From Chryseobacterium sp. MA9 (GTDB lineage: Bacteria; Bacteroidota; Bacteroidia; Flavobacteriales; Weeksellaceae), in NCBI RefSeq assembly GCF_024399315.1, contig NZ_CP075170.1, positions 558,001 to 622,000 of the forward strand: a DNA stretch of 64,000 bases, in the 5' to 3' direction. Position 1 is the stretch's first letter; each line of letters starts with the position of its first letter. A program made the translations under genes and the position numbers. The notes under the pieces were generated by a model. The model was not told where the DNA came from. It saw only the letters and a list, made by a program, of their open reading frames with translations, and ran no database searches. This document shows positions 26,917 through 33,975 of this stretch, one piece after another.

Positions 26917-28356
26917 ATGAGAAAACTAATTGTAAGTTGTTTTGTAGTAGGCGTTGTCATCAATGTCAGTGCGCAGAATTATTGGAAAAAAAATGCAGGA
27001 AAAACAGCTAAGGTGATCCTTACCAACTCGAAAGCGGATGAGAAGATGGCGGATAAAGGAGCCGTTAAATTTGAACAATTTGGACAACCTAAAGAAACAG
27101 ATGCCTGTATTTTTGTGGCTCCCAATTTTAAATATCAGAAACTAATAGGAATTGGTGGTGCTATCACAGATGCATCAGCAGAAACTTTTTATAAAATGCC
27201 AAAGAATAAGCAGAAGGAAATTCTGGATGCTTATTTTGGTAAGAATGGGTTGGGATATACGGTAGTGCGTACCAATATGAATTCCTGCGACTTCTCCAGT
27301 GATTCCTATACTTATGTAGAAGATAATGATACTTCGCTGAAGACTTTTAATATTGCTCATGATGAGAAGTATAAAATCCCGATGATCAAAGAAGCACAGA
27401 AAGCGATCGGAAATAATTTCACATTCTATTTCTCTCCATGGAGTCCGCCAGCCTGGATGAAATCAAATAAAAGTTTATACAAAGGCGGAAGGTTAGAAAA
27501 CGAGTATTATCAAACGTGGGCAGATTATTATATCAAATTCATCAAAGAATACGAAAAGAGAGGAATTAATATCTGGGGGCTGACTGTTCAAAACGAACCA
27601 ATGGCAACTCAAAGCTGGGAATCATGTATCTACACTGCTGAAGAAGAAGGAGAATTCCTGAAAAAGAATCTTGGACCAACCCTTTGGAAGAACGGATATA
27701 AAGGTAAAAAAGTGATGATCTGGGATCACAACAGAGACCTTATCTACCAAAGAGCAACCACCACTTTAAGTGATCCTGAAACATCAAAATATGCTAGCGG
27801 AATCGGATATCACTGGTATGAAACATGGAACAACAAGACGCAGCTTTTTGACAATTTAGCAGAAACCCACAGAGCTTTTCCGGATAAATTCCTGGCATTC
27901 ACTGAAGGATGTAAAGAACAGTTCAGTATGGATAAGATCTATGATGTAAGCCTGGGAGAACTGTACAGTAAAAATATGCTGAATGACTTCAACAAAGGAA
28001 ACGCATTATGGACCGACTGGAATATTCTGTTGGATGAAACCGGAGGACCTAACCATAAAGGAAACTTCTGTTTTGCCCCAATTATTGCAGACACCAAAAC
28101 AGGAGAGGTGTTCTATACCTATGAATACTATTATATAGGACATGTTTCAAAATATATCAGACCGAATGCTCAGAGAATCGGAAGTTCTTCTAACAGAGCT
28201 GCTCTGACGTCTTCTGCCTTTATGAATGAAAACGGACAATTGGTAACTGTTATTATGAATGATTCGGACAATGATATTGAAACGAATCTATGGATTGAAG
28301 GAATGGCTGCCAAACTGAATGCTCCTGCACACTCTATACAGACCGTAATTTTATAA
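26917..28356 (+). CDS. GH30 family glycosidase, second copy
   Basis: The 479-residue protein has a signal peptide ending at NVSAQ, without a lipobox, so it is probably periplasmic or secreted. GH30 landmarks: GIGGAITDASAE, SPWSPPAWMK, acid/base TVQNEP (Glu227), nucleophile AFTEGC (Glu330) and a C-terminal beta-sandwich (ALTSSAFMNENGQLVTVIMN). It differs clearly from the operon's first GH30 (different signal, different nucleophile context), so the two probably act on different linkages, chain lengths or compartments. It is the last gene of the glucan operon and is followed within 30 nt by a strong terminator. Confidence 0.91.
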   Translation: MRKLIVSCFVVGVVINVSAQNYWKKNAGKTAKVILTNSKADEKMADKGAVKFEQFGQPKETDACIFVAPNFKYQKLIGIGGAITDASAETFYKMPKNKQKEILDAYFGKNGLGYTVVRTNMNSCDFSSDSYTYVEDNDTSLKTFNIAHDEKYKIPMIKEAQKAIGNNFTFYFSPWSPPAWMKSNKSLYKGGRLENEYYQTWADYYIKFIKEYEKRGINIWGLTVQNEPMATQSWESCIYTAEEEGEFLKKNLGPTLWKNGYKGKKVMIWDHNRDLIYQRATTTLSDPETSKYASGIGYHWYETWNNKTQLFDNLAETHRAFPDKFLAFTEGCKEQFSMDKIYDVSLGELYSKNMLNDFNKGNALWTDWNILLDETGGPNHKGNFCFAPIIADTKTGEVFYTYEYYYIGHVSKYIRPNAQRIGSSSNRAALTSSAFMNENGQLVTVIMNDSDNDIETNLWIEGMAAKLNAPAHSIQTVIL

Positions 28357-28384
28357 TATCATATTAATATTATTTTTGACAGAT

Positions 28385-28413
28385 CCGGCGGCCTCGAAGA
28401 GGCCGCCGGGTTT
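28385..28413 (+). terminator. Strong terminator closing the beta-glucan operon
   Basis: An 11-bp GC-rich stem (CCGGCGGCCTC / GAGGCCGCCGG) with a GAA loop, followed by GTTTATT, 29 nt after the last GH30 stop. It is by far the most GC-rich hairpin in the window. Confidence 0.9.
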
Positions 28414-28503
28414 ATTCTATATAGCTTATTCATTCAATTTAATCACTGAATTTTTCTATTTAAAAGTCTTTTATAGTAGAATGAATTAGGTTCCAGGCAA
28501 CAG

Positions 28504-28535
28504 AAAAAAGAAAACCCATGAAACAGATTCATGGG
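28504..28535 (-). terminator. Terminator after fabI
   Basis: CCCATGAA / TTCATGGG stem with a 5-nt loop. On the minus strand it is followed by a T-rich run, about 50 nt past the fabI stop. Confidence 0.7.
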
Positions 28536-28585
28536 CTTCTTTTATAGTAAACGAAACTTTATCAGTTCGTTATTTTTTCAATGAA

Positions 28586-29398
28586 TTATTTTTCAGTATC
28601 ATATTTACTGATCACTCTCTGAGTAACCCCTGAACTGCTGAAACCTCCATCATGGAATAGGTTCTGCATTGTTACTTTTTTAGTAAGATCAGAGAATAAA
28701 GTTACACAGTAGTCTGCACATTCAAGAGCTGTAGCGTTTCCTAGTGGAGACATATCTTCTGCATATCCAAGGAATCCTCCGAAACCTTTTACACCACTAC
28801 CTGCAGTAGTCATTGTAGGAGACTGAGAAACTGTATTTACACGTACTTTTCTTTCTCCCCAATAGTTTCCGAAAGTTCTTGCAATGCTTTCAAGATAAGC
28901 TTTGTTATCAGACATATCATTATAATCCGGGAATGTTCTCTGAGCCGCAATGTATGTAAGCGCCAAAATGCTTCCCCATTCATTCATGCAGTCTTTTTCC
29001 CAAGCTACACGCATTACCTTATGGAAAGAAACAGCGGAAATATCCCAGCCTTTTTCCAACCAGTCATAGTTCATTTCTGTATAATGTTTTCCTTTTCTTA
29101 CGTTGATAGACATTCCGATAGAGTGAAGGATAAAGTCGATTTTTCCAAATTTTGCAACAGCGGCATCAAAAAGTTTTTCAAGATCTTCTACAGAAGTAGC
29201 ATCAGCACCTATTACTTCAGAACCTGTTTTTTCTGCTAAACCATTAAGTTCTCCCATTCTCAAAGCAATAGGAGCGTTAGATAAAATGAATTCAGCACCT
29301 TCCTCATGGCATCTTTCAGCAACTTTCCATGCGATAGATTGTTCATTAAGGGCTCCAAAAATAATTCCCTTTTTGCCTTTAAGTAAACCGTATGACAT
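28586..29398 (-). CDS. fabI: Enoyl-[acyl-carrier-protein] reductase FabI
   Basis: The 270-residue protein is a short-chain dehydrogenase-fold enoyl-ACP reductase. GxxxxxSIAW (residues 15-24) binds NADH, and Tyr149, Tyr159 and Lys166 in LTYIAAQR and DYNDMSDNK match the FabI catalytic and substrate-binding set. It reduces the enoyl-ACP double bond in the last step of each fatty-acid elongation cycle and is the target of triclosan-type inhibitors. A CAAATGTA at 29423-29430 (TACATTTG on the minus strand) is a plausible -7 box. It stands alone between two terminators. Confidence 0.95.
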   Translation of the reverse strand: MSYGLLKGKKGIIFGALNEQSIAWKVAERCHEEGAEFILSNAPIALRMGELNGLAEKTGSEVIGADATSVEDLEKLFDAAVAKFGKIDFILHSIGMSINVRKGKHYTEMNYDWLEKGWDISAVSFHKVMRVAWEKDCMNEWGSILALTYIAAQRTFPDYNDMSDNKAYLESIARTFGNYWGERKVRVNTVSQSPTMTTAGSGVKGFGGFLGYAEDMSPLGNATALECADYCVTLFSDLTKKVTMQNLFHDGGFSSSGVTQRVISKYDTEK

Positions 29399-29457
29399 AA
29401 TTTTTTAATGTTTATTATAATACAAATGTAACAATAATTGTGCTTATGGCATAATAA

Positions 29458-29491
29458 AAAATGGAGCCTTATCAATTTAAGACTCCATTTT
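29458..29491 (-). terminator. Terminator after the 99-residue helical protein
   Basis: AAAATGGAG-C-CTTA / TTAAG-A-CTCCATTTT stem with one mismatch and a short loop, 28 nt beyond the stop at 29519. It separates that gene from fabI. Confidence 0.7.
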
Positions 29492-29518
29492 ATTGAAAAT
29501 ATTTATATGACTGAAATA

Positions 29519-29818
29519 CTAATTAGTTTTCTTATTCCATTCTGCCTTTACATCCTCTGCCGCATCTTTGGTTTTTTCCCATGCCTCATCTGCTTTATCC
29601 TTGATATCCTCCCAGGCATCAGATACATTAGCTTTTACCCTGTCAAGCCAGTCTTCCTGGCTGGCCTCCTGATCATTATTCCTCTTCTCATTGATATAAT
29701 CTTTGGCCTTGTCTGCCAATTCATTGATTTTCCATTTGGTTTTATCCGTTGCATTCTGTAAAGAGTTTTCTACATTATTTACTGCATTTTCCGCTTTGTT
29801 ATACTCTGAATTGTTCAT
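29519..29818 (-). CDS. Small charged helical protein (LEA/CsbD-like in style)
   Basis: The 99-residue protein has no signal peptide and is rich in Lys, Glu, Asp, Asn and Ala. Repeating KAKDYINEK, KDKADEAWEKTKDAAEDV segments predict long amphipathic helices, as in LEA-type or CsbD-like general stress proteins. I do not recognise a precise family. Its own terminator and 138-nt upstream region suggest a separate transcript, perhaps stress-induced. A membrane-surface or protein-stabilising role is speculation from composition. Confidence 0.75.
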   Translation of the reverse strand: MNNSEYNKAENAVNNVENSLQNATDKTKWKINELADKAKDYINEKRNNDQEASQEDWLDRVKANVSDAWEDIKDKADEAWEKTKDAAEDVKAEWNKKTN

Positions 29819-29956
29819 AATATTATAAATTTGGTTAGGTATCAGTAATTAAACAATAACCATTCCTAAAACAGCATGCCTCTGTTAAACTTTTCATAAT
29901 CTTTTGTTATATTTTTCCAAATCAGCAGTATCTTTAGTTGATAAAATTTGATAATT

Positions 29957-30514
29957 ATGGAAACAATACGATGTGGGTGGTGTGAAAAAGATGACCTTTA
30001 TAGAAAGTATCATGATGAAGAGTGGGGAAGACCTGTGTATGATGATGAAACAATATTTGAATTCCTCATTCTTGAAAGTTTTCAGGCCGGACTGAGCTGG
30101 TATACTATTTTATCTAAAAGAGAAAATTTCAGAAGCGCTTTTGATCATTTTGATTATAAAAAGGTAGCCGCCTATTCAGAGAAGAAAGTCGAAGAATTAA
30201 TGAACAATCCAGGAATTATCAGAAACAGGCTTAAAATTCTGGCAGCAGTTACCAATGCTCAGCGATTTATGGAAATTCAGAAAGAATTCGGGAGTTTTTC
30301 CAACTATATCTGGAGCTTTACGGGCGGGAAACCAATTGATAACAGTCCTGAGACTTTAGCTGATGTTCCTGCTACAACAGAAATTTCCGATCTTATTTCT
30401 AAAGAACTTAAAAAAAGAGGGTTTAAATTCGTAGGTTCTACAGTAATTTATGCCCATATGCAGGCTACCGGAATGGTAAATGACCATATAAAAGACTGCT
30501 TTACCAGGAAATAA
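29957..30514 (+). CDS. tag: DNA-3-methyladenine glycosylase I
   Basis: Encodes 185 residues. The ATG at 29957 (METIRCGWC) is chosen over an in-frame TTG at 29948. The Tag zinc site is visible: Cys6 and His19 in the N-terminal CGWCEKDD...KYHDEEWG, and His177 and Cys181 in the C-terminal DHIKDCF. The conserved LESFQAGLSWYTIL helix carries the alkylated-base pocket. It removes 3-methyladenine from DNA to start base-excision repair. A TATCTTTA at 29929-29936 may be the -7 promoter box. It is monocistronic. Confidence 0.93.
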   Translation: METIRCGWCEKDDLYRKYHDEEWGRPVYDDETIFEFLILESFQAGLSWYTILSKRENFRSAFDHFDYKKVAAYSEKKVEELMNNPGIIRNRLKILAAVTNAQRFMEIQKEFGSFSNYIWSFTGGKPIDNSPETLADVPATTEISDLISKELKKRGFKFVGSTVIYAHMQATGMVNDHIKDCFTRK

Positions 30515-30558
30515 CAGTTGTTTTTATTCGAAATTCAGATATATTTTTGCGGTATATT

Positions 30559-30825
30559 TTAATTAAGCTTTCGGGAACGGATTTCTTTGCGGACATTTTG
30601 CCAGCTATTCCTAATAATGAGATACAATGGAAAAAAAGCCAAAGGAAGTGGTGTTATGCCATTAAAGCCTTTCTTTATTGTGACATAGATACAGGCTGCC
30701 ACAAGTATTCCCATAATAATGCAAAAGGAAATATGTGCTGCGTAACGTTTTTTTTCTTCTTTTGTAAGTTCCTCAATGGAGAGTTCTGAAAGTTTATTGT
30801 CTTCAGGTTGATTAGCATTTTTCAT
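30559..30825 (-). CDS. Small two-helix membrane protein, unknown
   Basis: Encodes 88 residues from the ATG at 30825 (MKNANQPEDNKL). A longer frame begins at 30912 but would add a second hydrophobic segment before a natural start, so the shorter form is preferred. A charged N-terminus (ELTKEEKKRYAAH) leads into two hydrophobic stretches (FCIIMGILVAACIYVTI and PLAFFPLYLII) and a basic tail (RKEIRSRKLN). It probably sits in the inner membrane. I do not recognise the family. It converges with tag. Confidence 0.6.
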   Translation of the reverse strand: MKNANQPEDNKLSELSIEELTKEEKKRYAAHISFCIIMGILVAACIYVTIKKGFNGITPLPLAFFPLYLIIRNSWQNVRKEIRSRKLN

Positions 30826-30970
30826 GTTCAAGGTAGTTTTATGGTTTTTATTTTGGCTAAAATAATAAAATAACCAGAGGATGAAATAAAATCCGAAACA
30901 AAATGCATTCAATTGTATATAATACTTTTCACTTCATCAATTATTTGAATAAATATTTTAAGCAAAAATA

Positions 30971-30999
30971 TTGTGCACAAACTAAATAGATTATCTTTG
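30971..30999 (+). promoter_or_regulatory. Promoter with overlapping palindrome upstream of the OhrR-like gene
   Basis: TTG at 30971 and TATCTTTG at 30992-30999 form a Bacteroidota-type -33/-7 pair with 21-nt spacing, 18 nt before the ATG. The -33 element is the first half of a perfect 10-bp palindrome TTGTGCACAA (30971-30980), a likely operator for an autoregulating MarR-type protein. Confidence 0.6.
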
Positions 31000-31017
31000 T
31001 TTTAATAAAAAAAGAAG

Positions 31018-31446
31018 ATGATCCCTTTATCAGAACATTTATGTTTTAAAACCTATGCGGTTTCCCGGTATATCACAGGTTTATATAAGCCTTATCTGGA
31101 TGAAATTTCATTGACCTATCCTCAATATCTTGTAATGATTGTTTTGTGGGAAAATGGTGGAATGAATATCGGAAAGATTGGCAGATACCTTCACCTGGAC
31201 AACGGCACACTCACTCCACTCCTGAAACGTATGGAAAAAAACGGACTGATCATCCGAACCCGCAGTTCAGAAGATGAAAGAGTAGTACTGATTAATCTTA
31301 CAAAGGAGGGTGTGAAACTTAAAGACAGAGCGGGGCATATTCCTGAAGCTGTTCAGAGCTGTATGCATCTGAGTAATGAGGTGAAAAGCCAGCTGAAGAA
31401 TTCTTTAGACGAAATATTATCAATTCAATCTGTATCTGAAATATGA
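31018..31446 (+). CDS. MarR family regulator, OhrR-like peroxide sensor
   Basis: The 142-residue winged-helix protein has an N-terminal HLCFKTYAVSR segment. Its Cys9 matches the position of the reactive cysteine of OhrR, where peroxide oxidation releases DNA. The wing region DLxRSSEDERVVLINLTKEG and recognition-helix segment LDNGTLTPLLKRMEKNG are typical of MarR proteins. It would repress its targets until organic hydroperoxide oxidises Cys9. The usual partner ohr is not adjacent; instead an NAD-binding protein gene overlaps by four bases. A promoter with a palindrome lies just upstream. Confidence 0.88.
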   Translation: MIPLSEHLCFKTYAVSRYITGLYKPYLDEISLTYPQYLVMIVLWENGGMNIGKIGRYLHLDNGTLTPLLKRMEKNGLIIRTRSSEDERVVLINLTKEGVKLKDRAGHIPEAVQSCMHLSNEVKSQLKNSLDEILSIQSVSEI

Positions 31447-32204
31447 AGAAAATAGGAATTATAGGCTATGGCTGGCTGGGAGAGAGAGTAGCATCTTCCT
31501 TATCCGAAAAATATACAATCTCTGTAACGACAACAACAGAAAATAAAGCCAGCGATTTGAATAGCAAGGGAATAAACGCTGTAGTGGCTTCTTTCCCAGA
31601 TTATCAGTTGGCAGAACCCATTTCTCAATGGACTGAAATTAAAGATATGGAAATTTTGATTATTACCATTCCTGTCTCTGAAAAAAGCTGCTGTGTAAGT
31701 TCTTTATATAACAGAATTCAGAATTTATCAGCATTTATCGGGGATTTTACAGGGCAAATGTTCCTGATGAGTTCTACAGGTGTTTATCCAGATCTTTGCA
31801 AAGAGTTTACAGAAGATGATATTCCATTGGAAAGTGTTTCGGGAGAAAGAATGCTTAAAAATAAATATTCACAGCTTAATATCCTGAGATTAGGAGGCTT
31901 GATGGGTGACAACAGACTTCTGAAAAATTATAATGTGGGAAATCTGGATCATGCAGTAAATCATATTCATTATGCTGATATCAGTGCCATTATCACAGAA
32001 ATGATTGAAAGTAAAGCTGAATCAAAACTTTACAATGTTACGGCCCCGATTCATCCGGCAAAAAGTCAGGTGATTAATGCACAGAAAAATATACCTGACG
32101 GAGAGTCTTTTGAAATAAAAGGGAAGAAGGTTTTATCGTCAAAGCTTGTTTCAGAGCTGGATTATGTATTTCAATATCCGGATCCGAGAAAGTTTCATTT
32201 ATAA
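31443..32204 (+). CDS. NAD(P)-binding Rossmann protein (YeeZ/SDR-like)
   Basis: The 253-residue protein opens with IGIIGYGWLGERVA, a GxGxxG-type dinucleotide loop, and continues with an SDR/epimerase-like layout (MSSTGVYPD at the active-site strand, ILRLGGLMGDNR). It resembles the YeeZ group of NAD-dependent epimerase-like proteins. Substrate is unknown. Its start overlaps the regulator's stop (ATGA), so the two are translated together; a role in peroxide or quinone response is possible by association only. A bidirectional terminator follows. Confidence 0.75.
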   Translation: MKKIGIIGYGWLGERVASSLSEKYTISVTTTTENKASDLNSKGINAVVASFPDYQLAEPISQWTEIKDMEILIITIPVSEKSCCVSSLYNRIQNLSAFIGDFTGQMFLMSSTGVYPDLCKEFTEDDIPLESVSGERMLKNKYSQLNILRLGGLMGDNRLLKNYNVGNLDHAVNHIHYADISAIITEMIESKAESKLYNVTAPIHPAKSQVINAQKNIPDGESFEIKGKKVLSSKLVSELDYVFQYPDPRKFHL

Positions 32205-32330
32205 TTATTTTGATTGGGTTTTCATCCATTTTACCTACGAAATGACAAGCTGGATGGGTAGTTTATTTATCGTAAAAAAAATAAATATTTTCAACAATAC
32301 CAAATTTCATTGGCTTTACCAAAAGCTATA

Positions 32331-32363
32331 AAAAAACTCCGGAAATAGCTCCCGGAGTTTTTT
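32331..32363. terminator. Bidirectional terminator between convergent genes
   Basis: A 12-bp stem AAAAAACTCCGG / CCGGAGTTTTTT around a 9-nt loop. It lies between the Rossmann protein gene (+) and the phosphorylase gene (-) and has A and T tracts suited to both directions. Confidence 0.88.
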
Positions 32364-32380
32364 ATATGTAAATAAAATAA

Positions 32381-33235
32381 TTACTTAATAATTCTTTCCA
32401 ATACCCATTCAATAAGGTTTTTCTCAGAAGCATGATGATCTGCAGAGAACTCACCGCGTCTTCTGTTCGCAATAACATTATTTACGGTAATGGCTTTATG
32501 GCCTAATAATTTTGAAAGCGCATAGATCGCAGAGGTTTCCATCTCGAAATTGGTGATTCCAAGATCATTCAATGTTTCTAAGAATTGATCATCTACTGCT
32601 TTCAGACGAAGCTGTCTTCCCTGTGGAGCATAGAATCCTGGGAATGTTGCAGTATTTCCATGGTATTTGGCATCTTTGTAATAGTTACCCATTTCTTCAG
32701 CCCAGTCTGAGAAGTACAGCATCGGCTTGATTCTTTCGTAAGGGAATTTTTCAAGGAAGCTTTTAGAAAATTCATTTTCAAAGTTATAATCCTGATAGAA
32801 ATGCATCAATCCGTCTAATCCTACTACATTTTGGGTAACCAGCATATTGTCAACCTGTACATCCGGGTTTACACTTCCGCAAGTTCCCATACGGAATAGT
32901 TCAAGAGCTTTGTGCTCAGTCTTAAATTCTTTATTTTTAAGATCAATATTCACCAAGGCATCCAGCTCGTTCATTACGATATCAATGTTTTCAGTTCCGA
33001 TACCGGTAGACATTACCGTGATTCTCTCTCCGCGAAGCGTTCCTGTATGCGTATAGAATTCTCTTTTATTTTTTTTGATCTCTACAGTATCAAAGTATTT
33101 TGAAACTTTTGCCACCCTGTCAGGATCACCTACAAGGATGATTTTGTCAGCAATATCTTCAGGTAAAAGATTCAGGTGGTATACACTTCCGTCTTCATTC
33201 AGAACAAGTTCTGAGGCAGCAAGTTTGTTTAGCAT
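32381..33235 (-). CDS. Nucleoside phosphorylase (uridine phosphorylase-like)
   Basis: Encodes 284 residues from the ATG at 33235 (MLNKLAASELV); a longer frame to 33313 would run into the upstream gene. Landmarks of the PNP/UDP family are ILVGDPDRVAKVS, the phosphate-binding GTENIDIVMNELDAL, FRMGTCGSVNPDV and the ribose-binding FEMETSAIYALSKLLGH. It splits a nucleoside with phosphate into base and ribose 1-phosphate in salvage. The FGCGS-type motif here is MGTCGS, common in uridine phosphorylase-like flavobacterial proteins. The gene is 22 nt downstream of the 161-residue secreted protein gene. Confidence 0.88.
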   Translation of the reverse strand: MLNKLAASELVLNEDGSVYHLNLLPEDIADKIILVGDPDRVAKVSKYFDTVEIKKNKREFYTHTGTLRGERITVMSTGIGTENIDIVMNELDALVNIDLKNKEFKTEHKALELFRMGTCGSVNPDVQVDNMLVTQNVVGLDGLMHFYQDYNFENEFSKSFLEKFPYERIKPMLYFSDWAEEMGNYYKDAKYHGNTATFPGFYAPQGRQLRLKAVDDQFLETLNDLGITNFEMETSAIYALSKLLGHKAITVNNVIANRRRGEFSADHHASEKNLIEWVLERIIK

Positions 33236-33257
33236 AATATGTATATTTTTTGTTTTT

Positions 33258-33743
33258 TTAATTAATGATAATCGCGTCTTTATAAGGAGATGCCATAACC
33301 TCGTAGATATCATTATATTCTTCTACAATTCTTTTCTGGCCGTTCATTACTTCGTACACAGTAACGACGGTTTTTTCAATATTTTTAGGATCTTTCCTCT
33401 GTGATGTGATTTCGTAGAAATGATCATCTTTTTTTAGAATAGAAATAAGTTCTTCCTTTGTTGAGTTGTTGGAAGTCATCATTCCGGGAAATTCTGTCAC
33501 GATATCTTTCAGATCTGTATAATTTTTATAGGGTTTTGTGACACCGTTGGAATACACATAAACATTGGGAATGTTTTTATCCTTTTCAAGGCGGACCAGG
33601 TAATAATCAGAACCTCTTTTCTCAGCATATACAGCCATTTCCTGCGGCTTTTCGGACTGTTTTTCCGGTTGCTTTTTTTTCTGTGAAAATGCAGTCAGAG
33701 ACAGGAAACTTGCTGCAACAGCAAACCATAGTTTTGTTTTCAT
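33258..33743 (-). CDS. Hypothetical secreted protein
   Basis: The 161-residue protein has a clear signal peptide (MKTKLWFAVAASFLSLTAFS) and a Lys/Gln/Glu-rich linker (KKKQPEKQSEKPQE). A single small alpha/beta domain without recognised motifs follows and ends in SPYKDAIIIN. No lipobox or type IX sorting signal. It is 22 nt upstream of the nucleoside phosphorylase gene on the same strand and may share its transcript, though a functional link is not evident. I do not recognise a family. Confidence 0.65.
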   Translation of the reverse strand: MKTKLWFAVAASFLSLTAFSQKKKQPEKQSEKPQEMAVYAEKRGSDYYLVRLEKDKNIPNVYVYSNGVTKPYKNYTDLKDIVTEFPGMMTSNNSTKEELISILKKDDHFYEITSQRKDPKNIEKTVVTVYEVMNGQKRIVEEYNDIYEVMASPYKDAIIIN

Positions 33744-33975
33744 AATACTATTTTAGTTTTTTTGATGTGTTGAATTCAATTTAAAAAAATCCTCGCCCAA
33801 TAATCTCCCGCCATTATTTTTACCGGTATTTCGAAGAACCGTTTCCTTTAGAATAATGAATTTGATTTCGGGGTTTAAAATTAGTGAAAAATATGATATC
33901 AGAAATATAAACATTATTTAATCTGTTATTAAAACTGAGATAACATCAGATTGATACTTTTGTCGCTAAAAATTC

